From positions 11,389,379 through 11,453,378 of the forward strand of contig NC_135551.1 in the NCBI RefSeq assembly GCF_964340395.1: a DNA stretch of 64,000 bases, written 5' to 3'. The first letter of the stretch is position 1; every line of letters begins with the position of its first letter. The notes under the pieces are model-generated. The model saw only the letters and a program-made list of their open reading frames with translations, ran no database searches and was not told the DNA's origin. Positions 13,691-27,592 of this stretch are shown one piece after another. The position numbers and the translations under genes were made by a program. The stretch comes from Glandiceps talaboti. Its lineage: Eukaryota > Hemichordata > Enteropneusta > Spengelidae.

Positions 13691-14303
13691 CTCCATCGTT
13701 ATGTGGTTCTGTCAAATCATCTCCTGCATCACAACTGTTGTGTTGTTATCTTGGGAGTAAAACAACAACCCCAACTTGCTGAATGATCAGCTTCGATCAT
13801 AAGATGTATAATGTTTACAGACAGCCTTCTGGTGAACGCTCTCTTTGCATGCTGTAATATTGTATGGAGAGAACATAGAAAAAACACACAAAATAACCAT
13901 GTGTGGATGAAATAACCGAAAGTCATAATAAAACAGGACACAACATAGAATGATAGAGGATAAAAGCATTATTAGTACTAGGGGAGCAATTAGAAAGCAC
14001 AGCATTTCATTGTGGGCCAGCTGACTGACTGAAAGAACAGAATACTAAATATATATAGTGTTTTAAAACATTCTTAAAATATGCTTTGCGTTATTCACAC
14101 AGGAGCTTAGAACCTTGTCATGCATAACCCCTGCCCTATTTTAATTTATTAGATATCCCTGAAAGTAATCATTTCTACAAATGTATATGAGAAAACAAAT
14201 GACTCTGGAACTGAGCATTGTAGAGATTGGTGGAGAATCAGTATTTGTGTGCGTGAACACCAATAAGGAACTATATAAGAAAACAGTTTAACTAGAGAAC
14301 ACA

Positions 14304-14309
14304 TTTATT
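14304..14309 (-). promoter_or_regulatory. Candidate WTAP polyadenylation signal
   Basis: AATAAA on the minus strand, about 490 bases past the WTAP stop codon. Other AATAAA-like hexamers exist in this AT-rich tract, so this is only a candidate. Confidence 0.3.
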
Positions 14310-14795
14310 GTCACTGACATTCAACCTTGCATTTCATATAAACAGCAGGCATACTAGGGTATATATCTTTTCTGGGATTTCGTGACGTCTTATTGTTGCG
14401 TTAGGCTCTATAAAATAATCCTAGTTTTTGGACGATTTCAGTAAAAAAAAAATTAAAAAGAGAGTGACAAAGAAAAGAGTAACCACCAATAAGTGAGCCC
14501 TGGCCAAAATCCCTGCCTTCTGCTTGCAAAAATTTGTATCAAATGTCTTTCTCATAGTCTCCATATTTTCAGAAGAATTTTCTGGTATAATATTTCTTTT
14601 TTAGTAAAACATTGTAAGACAATTTGATTGTGTGTGAATGAGTTTATAAAAAAACAGAACAAAACAAAACTATATACATCTACATTAAGGAAGTAAACAG
14701 TGATATAGGACACATCTTTTGACATTCAGTTTTGTTTCTCTTCTCGAAAACATTCAAATGAAAGAGTCATATTTATATACCTGCGGTAATGTCTA

Positions 14796-17005
14796 TTAAT
14801 CACTCTCCTCTGTTGTACAAGAGGTTTTTGAAGGATCTGATAACCCATTATGTTCTACCCCTTCTATGGCATCAGTCACTTCCCCAGTTTTTTTAGGGGA
14901 CAAAGTCACTTCATAAGGGAGGTCTTTAGTCTCTAGTTCAGTAGGGCTGTCTGTGTCACTCAAATAATTGGGAGACCCTTTATTGTTATGTTTATTATAA
15001 GTAGCACTATCGTCAAGCGGGGGAGCTTCGCTCCCCTCATGTTCAGTCTGCCCTGAGGATTTCTCATTATGCAATGTACTTAAATCCTTAGTCTGTTCTT
15101 GCTGTTCATTGCAGACATTGGCAGTAGTTCGTTTTACCTCTTTATCGTCAGGGTATGTTGTTACCTCTTCTTTTGTCCTGTTCATTTGAGTTCTCTCCTC
15201 GCTCTCTTGAGAGCTTGTGTCCATTGCCTCCTCGACATCGTCGTCATTTTCTGAAGTCCCTGTATGATTTAGAGTCGAATTGCTGGATTGTCTGTGATAA
15301 ACGTCATCGGTGGAAGTCTCGTTGTTGTCGTACCAATTTTTAGCCCCATTGTTTACATTCACTGAAGTTCTCTGCTCATTGGGTTCTGACAATGATGTCG
15401 GGGTGTTTGTGTTTGCATCATTGCTCAAACCGTTGGCGCAAGAAGCGTCCTGTGTAGCCTTCATCTGAGCAATTTGTTGTTTGGCTTCTTTCAACTGCTG
15501 TTGCAGCGTATGTATAGTGCTTTGCATGCCTTCCACTTCTTCGTCCAACTGAATCACAAAGTCGTTCAATTCTGCAAGTTGCATTCATGGATGACAAAAA
15601 AGAACATGTAAGCAACATGGCCAATAATAAGTTCCAATGTTGTTAAATAAGAAAACTAGAACATTATATTAATTGCAATGGTTTACTCATTCAAGGGAAT
15701 ATCACTTCAGTTATTGTGGTTGAAATATCTCTATTCCCCATCCATATTCTCCCAACATGTAGGCATTCACTAATTTCCTTTTAAGTGGTCATATGGATGT
15801 GAGTTTTGTGTATTTATTTATTTACAAACACAGACTTGGCATATGTTATTTTACATTAATTTTTCCAAGTAGGAAACCATGCTTAAGTTGTTTTATAAAT
15901 CAAACATCACACAATAAAATACACAAAACTCATCCATATGGCCACTTAATGGGGAGGTGGACTAAATCTCATACAAACCCAGCTTCATAGTCTTAAAGCT
16001 GCATTAGTTGCAACTGGAACAATTTATTTTTTTTAAATGTTGTTAGATACAATAACTTTCTGGTAATATCAATAAACCCTGAACAGTATTGAATCACCGG
16101 TGGGATAAACATATATCTTGTAGCTTTTATACATTTGGTACAATAAATCAACTCAAATTAATTTTTGGGTCCGCACCCAAAATCCGCACCTTCAACTGAG
16201 ATCATAATTTCAACCTATTACTGCACTACTTATGTATAAGATCGACTCCTAATTAACATGTACAATGCCTAATTATTGGTATTTGAACAATTTTCAGCAA
16301 ATAAATTGTGGTTGTCTGATTGAAAATTGATACTACAAACTAATGCAGTTTTAACATGACAACATATTCAAAACCAAGCTTTTACTCAACATTTAAACGG
16401 GTCACCACACTACCTACAGATTATACCAATCATTAACTAACAGATACAATGTCTTTTAATAAGTAATTGACCGATTTTTTTAGTGAATATATCTTTGGTT
16501 ACATGATAAGAAAAAATGTCCCAGTTGCAGCTAGTGCAGTTTAAAGTAATAATCCATTACAGAAAGTCCTAACCAAGCTCTCAAATTTCACTTCAAGTAT
16601 AAAATTCAGAAAGTCTAACTCAAGCACTTTTAAGTTTCTCTACATTAAACTCACCATCTTGACTACTTTTTAACTCTTCACTATACTTTTTCTGTAGGGC
16701 TAACTCTGCTTCAAGTTCTGCGATACGACCCTGAGACAACTGTTTACCTAACTCTTGGTTTTCCAGGATCAGCTGGCGACACTTGGACATCAACTTCTTG
16801 CCTGTTTGACTGTGAATAAGACACACCCATACAAAGAGAATACCTCCCATTAATACAACTCAGTATCGTGTGGACTTGGTATCAGGTCTATTAGTACAAA
16901 TTATATTCATTCCAACGCCACCATTTAATAACATTTATCACATTAGGCACAATCAATTAAACATTTTGTTTGCCGTCCTTGAATTTCCCAAAAACCTATC
17001 AGACT

Positions 17006-17100
<95 letters not shown>

Positions 17101-20100
17101 GCCACAGAAAAATCCCCACAATGCTAGCATGTCATTAAAAATTCACTTTTCTGTTGATTAATTTTCTGTTTGTACCTAAATCTACTACTCTGGTGAAATG
17201 TAAATGGTATTAGTTCAAAATCTGATTGCCTCTTACCAACTATTTAGATACAATGTGTATGTGTAGTTATTCTGAAGTTATCTGAACCATCTTTCAAATA
17301 ACAATAGTAAGAACTATACCCTTGCATGGAAATTTGGAGCCAAACGAAATGTGTTTGTTTTTTCTAACTCTACTGACAATCCTACCTGCACACGGACGGC
17401 AAACAAAGAATTTAACTGATGATACCTTATTACATTTAAACAACAATTTGTACACTAAGTATTTGCATCAACATCTTCACCTCTATAACATATCAGCAAA
17501 GTCATTTTCATTGTTCTTTCTTTACAATAAATACAATGGATTTTGTGTCATAAAACTTTGGTCACTTCATTCATTATTTTCCACAGAACATACATTCTTT
17601 CATACAATTTATTTCCCAAGCAATGATTATTTTAATGAAATTCTTTTATATATATACTGGTGTATATGTGTTGCATTAATCATTTTGAATTAACATAAAT
17701 TCATATAACAATATTACATAAATAATCTGAAGCAAGCTCAAGTATTTTTTTTGTTTAATACTGTCTCAACAGAGCACCGGTTGTACACATGGATAGTCTA
17801 AATCATTATATATTTGTAAACAATGAATGTGACATTCAAAGCATGGTTAGTGTATGCATAAGAAATGTAAATGTTAAAAAGCGTATTACTGATGAAGTAG
17901 GATATCCATCAATCACATGTACATGTACATTGTAATCAGCTGGCTATAAATAGTTTGACAGGGGCATTGAACATCTATCAATAAAACATAAATCAGCTGG
18001 CTATAGTATAAAGAGTCTGATGTGGGCATTGTTTTCAGTTATTCATACATGTATGTATGACGTAGAATTTTGAAGGAATTCAGTTTTGGTATTGGAATTG
18101 TATGATTCCACCATGAGAGTAATTCAAACTAAATGGAGGGAGTATAAAGAGATATGTCACAGCTGAAAGACCACACTATCACTTTCAGGCATATGTGAAC
18201 ATGATCACCACACATCAGAATACCGTGGTAATATCTCAAAATTTGATGAAATTAATCCTATGCTAAGCATTGAAGGAAATTTAGGATATATTATAAAGAT
18301 ATGTATTTAATTGACTACATAGAGCAAGGAACAATATCGAATTTGATCAATACCTAGATATCAACTTAGGAAATTTACATATGCAAAATTTTTGAGAATA
18401 ACATATTTTGAAAAAACAAACTGTCTACTTGTGTTTCTGTTATATGCTATCAATTCATGACTAGCTGTATTTTGTATCAGGTCTTATTTAGTCAGCGTGA
18501 GACAGTTGGTTCATCAATGAAAATGGAGCTTTCGTTCAATTGACAACGCAATTTACAAACTTGTTACTGAAAGCATTCACTTCTTGACATGTGGGTGTAC
18601 GTGTAGTGCAATTATACTTTCTGTATGCCATCAGCCCCTTAGAGGTGTGACAATTTGCTACAGATTGCTTACAGTTGTGGACAGTCAATGTACAATGTTT
18701 ATTCAAGCTGCTGACAAACCATACAAATCGTGGTACCTGATAGGACATGACATGATCATTATAAAGTGACATCAAAATTCATATGCTTACTAGTAAACAT
18801 AGATTGTTAGCCTTTCTGGAGATCCAAAAAATGATAGGTTGTACCAGGGGGTCATTTTCATCATATTCTGGGGAAAGTGCCACACAAATTTGAATGTGTA
18901 TCATAACTTAACAGAAAATACAACACACATGTATCACATATAAACCATGTTGCCTGTTTCTTTGCTGAAAATGCATCCACTCTACCCAAAACTGGTTCAC
19001 AACTTCACTTACATTAGCTAGAATCTCGGAAGTAGTCGAAGTTAGAAAGAGGAATACTGGCTGACCACAACATCAATCAAGCACACTCTCAGAGGTATGA
19101 TATACAGTCAAATCTATAACATCTCTATTTCTGCCAAATGTGTGCAGCAAATGAGGGTTATTTGAATAGATGATAGCAAGATGTCTGCCAACATTAATGA
19201 CATTTTTTAGACATTTGATAGCCTTGAGATTCTACTTTACCTGTCAGCGGTGAATTTCCAGGCACTCATTTCATTTTGAGCTTGTTCTAGCTTGTCTTTG
19301 GTCTCCTCAAGATCTTTCTTCATTCTTTGGAAGAGGATGTTGATAGCTGGATCCAGGAGAATGGAACGTAGTTGGGCAGAGGAGGAGTTCTGCTTCAAAT
19401 CAGCTAGCTGACTCTGAGATGAAATGAAATGACACGAGTTTATAAACCAATAACAATACTTTCTTGAACATAATAAATTACATAAAGGTTGAGCATATAC
19501 ATGTGACATATCTTCATGTTAGAATATTATTACAATATTGTCATTCAAAGATTATTAAAACTCAAGAACAGACACTTTTGAAAACATGGCAAAAATCTGC
19601 CAAATACACCAGCCTGGGTGGCAAGGGTGGTGTTAGTATCATGCTTTCGCCATAGTGGGGAGAACAATTGCAAACATTAGCAAACATGCATAGTAAGTAA
19701 TGTTATCATAACTAGTATTGATTTCAATGCAATTCAATGGAGCGCTGCACATCACACCCTGGCACACTTTGCCCAATTACGGCAAGTGGCATGCTCGTCG
19801 ATATCAGTTCACTTGGCATTTTTGCTTTGTTAATTTCTTCATAATTGTTACGTTTTTGCAAAAAAAATATTTCACTGACAATTTATGTGATTGTGTGATT
19901 CAAATGCTGTTTCCATGGCACTAGGTGGGGTACACAATAAAACCTTCATGGCCTAGATATGGCTTTTGTGGACCTTGGTAGTATGGCTTACAGGCCCTCC
20001 CAACATACAACCTCGGTCTGCAAAACCCATCAAGATTAATAGTAATTACTTACAGCATATTCTTGCATTTCCTGTTCTTTGGTAGTCAATCTCATAACAA

Positions 20101-22455
20101 GGACGTTCTCCTTCCTAGTTGAATATTTCAACTTCTCTTCAGTTTCACGTAGACCAGCCAGCTCTTCATCTAAAAGAAACATAGGAAAACATGCAAATTG
20201 GTCAATAGACATTCTGTGATGCAAATGGGGCACTTTAATTTACTGATATATGGAATAGAAATTAAGTGAAACTTGCAACTACCAGAAATCATCGCGTCAG
20301 TGCAGTAAGATCGTATCTGCTCATGACATTCACAAGCCATTAGCGGTCCAAGTGCAACAAACCCGCGGGCTTGCCTGGCGAAAACGGGTGTCATAAAAGT
20401 TGTTTGCATCTCTAAAGCTGTTTGTAGCGTTACTTATAATAGCCTAATAAATTGATAACAACTGATATAAGACGGAGATAAGGTTTGCCTCAATTGCAGT
20501 CCATGCAGACGGCCGAATAGAGGTTTTACAGCTGTTTACTTGTGTTATGTAAGAGCCCATCATCACATGTGTAAATATTGGTACTCTTTGATAACAAGTC
20601 AACCTGCTTGGCTAATGGCTTGTCCCAGTAATGTATGCAATTGTATAGGCAGATTTGACCTTACTGCACTGACGCGACAAAATGTCTTTATTTTGAATCA
20701 CAAAAATTTTCCCACAGACTCGGAGACAAGTTTTTGCATTTTTCCTTTACTTTTTTAATGTCTTGGATAAATAATTGTTAACGTCAGCCTCGTTATAGTC
20801 CTGCAACTGCATTTAATATCAATATACCATGTGACAGCAGCCTCTGTTGTGGAACACCATATACTAGTATATAATTTGAAATGACACTTCCTGTACAAAC
20901 TCTGCTTATCAGAATTTATACATGATTATTACAACATAATTCTCCATCGACACACCTCTCAAAATACCCTCACCAACCCAGGAATTTTGGATTTTCTGAT
21001 TTTTGACCTAAAAGTCACAATTTTAGACCTAATTTTCATATTGATGATGGGTTCATCGTCAATCAATTGACAATCAAAGCCATACAAAATTTTTTTTTTT
21101 AAACTTATGAATTAAATTATATTATTCTAAAAAACCTCTGTACAGGGTTACTACACAGAAGCACAATACATGTACACGCCAGTACAATACTATAACTGTC
21201 ACCAGAGGGCGCTGTTTGTTTGAAAGTGGCCTTGTTATCAAAATTCTGACATGGTTTGTCTCTAATTTGAAAGAAAACCAAACAACGTTGGCTAATGTTC
21301 AGACCATTTGAAAGATGCAAGTTCATATCGTATGACAGGAAGTTATTTCGCATTCAGCTGGGAGGAATAATTAAATTGAAGGAATGTCTGTGAGTTCAAC
21401 AGGATTGCCACCCACATAGTCAACTGTAAAATAATTCAGGAAGTAATTCTGTAAAATGCATAAAGTATTCAAAAAGAGATAGTTGAAAACACTCACTGGT
21501 ACCCAGCGAATCGTTGGCTGCTTTACTTTCCAATGTATCAATGTACACATCTTGTTTGGACCATCTGGCAAGTATCTCTTCCTTGCTCATTTGTTTCATA
21601 TCGTCTTGACTCAGACGCACCTGAAAAGACAAAGTGTACCCACTTCAGAAGCAATCTAACAATGACTACACTAAACATATATGTCTTACTAATTAACCTG
21701 TTTGAAACTAAAAAGAGATGTATTCTTCAAAGAAGACAATGTGTGCGGCATGGACAGTTTGAATGACTGTTATGTTAGAAAGTTTAAACTGTCATCAAGA
21801 ATGACTTACAAAGGTAAAAATAATACACAAGCAGTTCAAAGTTGTTAGCAGTGAGCTTTCGATCTGTCTTGGTCCACGATCCTCATCAGAGTGACAAATT
21901 CCATAGTTATCTACAGTTACAGCCGACCACTGGCAGTGTTTTCAAGAAATCACATGGTTTTCCTATTATTATTAGTGTTCATACTGTAAGTAACGGTTTG
22001 CATAGAATGGTTGTGACCTTAACAGCTTATATGACTAGTCATGTCAGTAACTGTTAGGCCAGGGGAGCCGGGGGGGGGGGGGGGGGGGGGTACTCTTGTG
22101 AATTATTTACATCTTTACTTATATGTTATTATTTTGACCATGGAGGAAAATGTTGTTTGTAAGTCTTGAGAATGAATTCATACTAACTTTAAGTTTAACC
22201 TATTGATCATTACAAATATAGTGGTGTGGCTGCCAGATTTCAAATTTATCAGCATTGCTTATTGTAAATTTTCTGCTGATTGTGCATAAATTAAGACTGT
22301 TTCAAACATTAGACATGTACCTATATACTTCCTTACTGCACATTTTCTTTCCAAAATCATGTATGCAAAAGAAATCTGTTTTGATAAATACAAAATTTAG
22401 TACTTTCAATATACATTTTACATACCCTTTTCAGCGGAGGCTCAGATTCTGACAT
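14796..22455 (-). CDS. WTAP: WTAP, scaffold subunit of the m6A RNA methyltransferase complex
   Basis: Nuclear coiled-coil scaffold that links METTL3/METTL14 to VIRMA, ZC3H13 and RBM15 and influences splicing (fly fl(2)d). Six coding exons: 22426-22455, 21497-21620, 20054-20169, 19241-19413, 16655-16809 and 14796-15571. All junctions are GT-AG and in phase, giving 457 residues against 396 in human. Near-identical family blocks appear in order: KRVRLS (residues 9-14), ENVLVMRLTTKEQEMQE, LDPAINILF, KDKLEQAQNEMSAWKFT, SQTGKKLMSKCR, QELGKQLSQGRIAELEAELA, KKYSEELKSSQDELNDF and IQLDEEVEGMQSTI. The last exon ends the coiled coil and then carries a tail of about 230 residues rich in Ser, Thr, Asn, Asp and Glu; this disordered tail explains the extra length. 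An AG (TTTTTAG) sits 12 nt before the ATG, so a 5' non-coding exon is likely; a donor at 23090 is a candidate. Confidence 0.97.
15781..15949. mobile_element. MITE flanked by TTAA, about 35-bp TIRs
   Basis: TTAAGTGGTCATATGGATG opens the element and CATCCATATGGCCACTTAA closes it. The inverted homology continues through AGTTTTGTGTATTT. TTAA at both ends is the target site of piggyBac-type and Kolobok-type transposases, but the TIR does not start with the CCC/CCY usual for piggyBac. It sits in WTAP intron 5. A left-end fragment is at about 55051. Confidence 0.8.
15993..16544. mobile_element. TTAA-flanked MITE-like element of 552 bp
   Basis: Left end TTAA-AGCTGCATTAGTTGCAACTGG; right end CCAGTTGCAGCTAGTGCAGT-TTAA, its inverted complement with few mismatches over about 30 bp. 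The interior is AT-rich with no open frame. It lies only about 45 bp from the previous TTAA element and in the same WTAP intron. Confidence 0.75.
17001..17099. repeat. (GACA)n-(CA)n compound microsatellite
   Basis: About eleven GACA units grade directly into about 26 CA units, in WTAP intron 4. Confidence 0.95.
21197..21215 (+). promoter_or_regulatory. CTCF-like motif in WTAP intron 2
   Basis: TGTCACCAGAGGGCGCTGT matches the CTCF core CACCAGAGGGCGCT closely. Motif match only. Confidence 0.4.
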
Positions 22456-23080
22456 TGTCTTTTCTAAAAACAATAAAAAGACAACAACACAATAATTAGT
22501 GTACTAATATTAACATTCACTTTTTGATGTTAAAAAAAAAATCAAATTCATACACTCCCTGTTTCATACCGATAATGTATGTCTTTCTTTTGCACGTCTT
22601 GCAAACAGTGTCACATCTTACTTTTTGGATAGGACTTTTCTAACAAATTTGAACAGGCAAAACAAATTACAGCTAAAATAAAACAATTGCTGAAATTAAA
22701 AAAACGTTACTTCATTTCATTTCAGCAAATTTTGACAATGTTTTAGTTGACTTCAATCAAAGAATAGTAACTGTATACGAAATGGTTCAATACATCCTGA
22801 TCTCAAATACAAAGTGAAACTAACCAATACAACAGACTAATGCTATATATATAGTCATGACAATTTGATTCACTGCAGTGATCTTGTTTTTATCTAAATT
22901 CTAACTTTAATGTTTTCAAAATACTAATTCAAGGCAGAAAGATTATGCATTTACTTCTACGATTGGGTAGGTGATCTATTTACGATTGTACATAGCGCGA
23001 GTGCCCAACCCAATATTTGAAGTGGAACGAATTTGTTTTGAATATCACTATTTCCATTTACGATCACCGTCGTGACAGTT

Positions 23081-23510
23081 CACAGTTACCTTTGATGAAA
23101 CAGTGGCGTTGAAGACGAAAATGACACTATTTTTTCTATATCAATGAAACTACCGCTACATAATCTACAGCACACGGAGGGATTGGACACTCTATCAACG
23201 TCAAACGTATATTGGAACATTCGAAGGCTGCAGTTTACTACACGAATACGCGCGCGTCGCAACTGCAGCTACAAGTTAAACGTTAACCGTGTTAGTGACA
23301 ACTTACAAGCTATTACGAGTTCATGACCCGTAATCACTTATAGTGACTGGTTCGAATTAAGATCGTTATTCCTAAATGAACTCAAGTATAAAGTTGTCTT
23401 AGATATCACATTCACAATGCTGCGAACTTGTTGTCAAAGTGACGGTCACCTCTATGCAGTTGTAAAAACCCCAGGAAGTCATTCGGACCTCAAAGATGGC
23501 GGAAAGGTGT
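23081..23510 (-). promoter_or_regulatory. Candidate WTAP 5' UTR exon and promoter region
   Basis: A consensus-like donor (CAAAG/GTAACT on the minus strand) ends at 23090 and could join the AG just before the WTAP start codon. Further up, the plus strand has CAAAGATGGCGG at 23491-23502, a YY1-type AAGATGGCGG element, and a nearby AGGAAGT ETS-like site. These are typical of TATA-less housekeeping promoters, but the exact start is not visible. Confidence 0.35.
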
Positions 23511-24869
23511 AAAACACTGTCCCACTTTGCCACCTTCATATACATAATTTGAAAATTTGAATAGAGACATACGCTCACCTGGTAATATAATAGTAGCTAA
23601 GGTATCGCAATATTAGCAGTGTGTGAGGATACAATTTATACTTGAGTCAAGGACTGCATATTGAATTTTGGAATCTGCGGACGGGAAGCCACAATGGAGG
23701 CCGCCATGTGCAAAGAATGTCGTATCTACGGTTTGTTGTTTCTTTCCTCCAACAGTTACGGCTCTTCAGGGTCGCGTCCCCTGCACTAGCTGCGATGAGG
23801 CGTACACTACCACTACCAGTCTGCCCTCGAGGCCTCTGACATTCTGTTATCTGATATCCGCCCACAATAAAACGAGGTACCAAAAGCAAAAATATTCGTA
23901 GAACTCATAGCATGTTGACACATGATGAAATACACTGATTTTTTTTAATTTAATACAAAAAAAACCCCGTATATACAACATATACATGTAGGCACCTATG
24001 CATTTCAGACAAACTGTGTGCACGCAAACTACCCAGGGCTCCATGTTCCAAGTTGTAGTCCCCATTCAACGGTTACCCTGCTTGCAGATGGAATATTCCA
24101 GTTGTCAATTAATATTGGTCATTTCCCGTTCAAATGTCCAAATGTTCATATCAATGAAAGGTCCAACGTACAAAGTCTTTTAAATCGTGAATATTTTGAA
24201 CATTTTTTTGTTTATCAGTTTTTGACAAGGTTTTAGTACTTATTACATTGCTTCCCTAGTCTATTTCCTATACAGTATGTTATCGTTACGATTTATACCT
24301 TCACTCACATATGGTCAGACCTCAGTTGGCATCCAGACTGTTGTTTCCCTGACATAGCTATAGCAGCCTTTTTGTCACGGTCAGTTCAGAGCCAAACTGA
24401 TTAAAATGTGATGTAAGCCTATATCTCTCATTTAGCCCTATTGTAGTTTTCGTTTTCGCTTTTTGTTGTTCTAAGAGTGAGCACCTTCTTGCATACGGAC
24501 AGCAATAATTTAGAAAGTAGAGGTATGAAGAAATCGTACTGAATTCACTACGTCGTGATCATATTTCAATCAGATTGGTTCAAAACAAACCCTATTGACA
24601 TGTAACTTTTTTATTACAACGATTAACGAGTCAGTATTAACTGCGCATGCACGAGAGGATCGTAAAGACTGCAGTCACAATCATAACATAACACACACTG
24701 GACGTCAAAATGACACATTATACACAGAAGAGCTGACAGAAGAAATGAAGTAAATTATATAGCATCCAATATATAGTATTCAGTAAATTTATACATCTTT
24801 CTTTATTTTCTATTTTCATAAAATCCTGTCTCCTCTGTTTGTTCGAACTTCACCAACTTTAAAGGATAT

Positions 24870-25245
24870 CCGCGGTTTTCAGAATTGATTCAGAATTGGA
24901 ATCTACAGGTTGGAGGTTCGAGCCCTGTCGATGCCTGCTGTTTGCTTCTGAGTAGCTAAAGTCCTTGGGCAAGATTTGAACCACGACTGTGCCGGCCTCA
25001 GTCAACCCAGCTGTATAATTGGGGATCTGGTAGGATGTAGGTTGCAATGTGAAGGCTTTAATCCTATGCGTTGAAATGGCTGCAATGGATTGCATGCTCC
25101 CCGGGGGGTTGAGGAAGATCTAGACTAAAGGGCCGTTGTGCCGTTATGATCCGAGCCAGGGGTAAAAAATTGTAAAGCGCTTTGAGCACAGTGCTCAAAG
25201 TGTGGAAAAACGCTATATAAGAACACAACACTATTATCATTAATA
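24870..25245 (+). mobile_element. SINE-like element with pol III B box
   Basis: GGTTCGAGCC at 24915-24924 fits the pol III B box (GGTTCGANNCC). The 3' part has AAAGCGCTTTGAGCA, GTGCTCAAAG and GCTATATAAGAACACAAC before a TTATCATTA tail, like the 3' ends of many marine-invertebrate SINEs that borrow a LINE tail. No open frame is required. The A box was not identified with confidence. Confidence 0.65.
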
Positions 25246-25952
25246 AGATGTCTAGATATGTAAAGTAACGCACATTTTGCATGCCGAAATGAATTGTTGG
25301 TATTGTGGAAAGCAAAAACGATTTCCTGATGGGAAGTGGGTAAATCATTCACAATATTGTGTGGGCAGTGGGCTAGAGGGCAAAGTTGAATCCCAGTGGG
25401 AGGGATTGGAGGGATGGCAGACATCCTTCACCACCAGTGGGAGGGCACATAAGAACAGATAAACACCCTTCCCATAAATTCTTTTTGGGACGGGACGGGA
25501 TCGGAGGGAACTATTTTATTAAAACATCGTTTTGGGTCTGAAACAATAATTTGACGTTTAATGAAACCACAATCTACCCCTTGGCTACACCTGTCGTAAC
25601 TAATTGCTGTCTTGAAGTTTATCTGGGGGAGGGGGTTCATGTAAAAAAAAAACCGTGGAGGGGGGTTGCTAATATTGTGGGAGGGATAAGTCGCCGGAAA
25701 AATACATCACTGCGCGCTGAAGGATGGTCTTGCGTCCCCTCCCTGTAAATTGAAAGTGGACACTCATTTACTAACTCCTTAAAACTTAAGTTTTGTTTCA
25801 GAAAGTCACTCGAGCTCGGGTTTGATAAGTTACTAGCTACAGACGGACAAATAAATATGCAAGTTTTATTCGTCGAAAACTTCCCTTATCTCAAAAGTTG
25901 TGATCTTGACCTGGCTGTTATACTTGGCCTACCCAAATATCTAGTGAATCGA

Positions 25953-26320
<368 letters not shown>

Positions 26321-26639
26321 TATATTGTTGTATATGCCTAATGTAGTCTAGAGATTATCCGTGGCTTGGAATCTAAAGATATCCTTTACTATATGTGGTG
26401 AAGGAAATCTTCATATTCAAAGCAACGGATAGCCTGTGCCTGATATGGTGTGGGCTCGGGAGATCCAAAGTTAGCCTCTATAGATTACTAGTAATAGGCC
26501 TAAATGAGAGTCAGCTGAGTTTACCTTGGAATCTTAGTAAAGGTACATTTTAACACATTTTTTATTCAACTGTACTGGTGCATTGAATTCCGAGGGTTAT
26601 ATGATTAAATTTAAAGTTTGATTAAATGGGTGGTCGAAT

Positions 26640-26825
26640 TGTTAGAATGACGTTACCGTCTTGGAATCTTCAGGTTGCAGCCTCGTTGCTGCCGTTTGTC
26701 AGTCCACAGACAAGGAAGAAATTTCTTCCATGTCTGTATGTGTTGAAAGGCGATTGCACCCACTCAACCCAGCTGTATAATAGGGGACCTGGTAGGATGA
26801 AGGCTGCAATGTTATGCACGGGAAG
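26640..26825 (+). mobile_element. Second, truncated SINE-like copy
   Basis: AACCCAGCTGTATAATAGGG, ACCTGGTAGGATGAAGG and CTGCAATGT match 25008-25060 of the other copy, and CTTGGAATCTTCAGGTTGCA matches its head. The 3' tail is missing. Confidence 0.6.
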
Positions 26826-27592
26826 TTTTGGAAATTTTTATTTTACTTCTATTTACACCATAATCCCTTGTACTGATACATTGGGCATATTTTTGCATTT
26901 GTTTTAATTTTCTTCGTTTTTCCATCCGTCGAGGTTTGCAAAAAACATAAACGGAGGTGGAAGCCCCCCGTCCAGTGCAGTATACACGTACGGATGCGTG
27001 GGTTTTCCCAAAACATCATCATGCAGATATGCGTCATCGCCGTATTCAAATTTAGTGACCTGACCCTCTGGGTGACTTCATTCGAAATGAAGGTAAGGTC
27101 GCACTGTATTCATTTTTACATCTGCAAGTGATAGTTTGGGGACAATTGAATGACCAGAATAAATACAATTCACATTGCAGACAACACTTAAGTGATATAT
27201 CTGCCATAAAATACACATTCAATGAGCAAGTAGTCGTTTTATTCCCATAAGAAACACTCCCCTCACATGCTTTATGCCGGATACACCCATATATTGGGTA
27301 ACGTATGTCTGTGTTTGTAAATTGTGTAGCGTGCGTGTGATAGCATCGTCACACAGTCACTCAAGCAAATGTCTGACATACTATTGTACAAGTAATTTTG
27401 ATGCACCTGCTCTTACTTTGACACTTGCTACTGTAATGTCGTGTAAACATCGATCATAACATGTACAGATTGTCAGAAGTCGGAGGTAAGACGGATATAT
27501 AATGACCAATTTGTGAGTTAGAAGAAGTTTATTAGTTTGTTTTTTTACATTGACATCATGTGAATGTACATGTGACAGTACCAGGGATGCAT

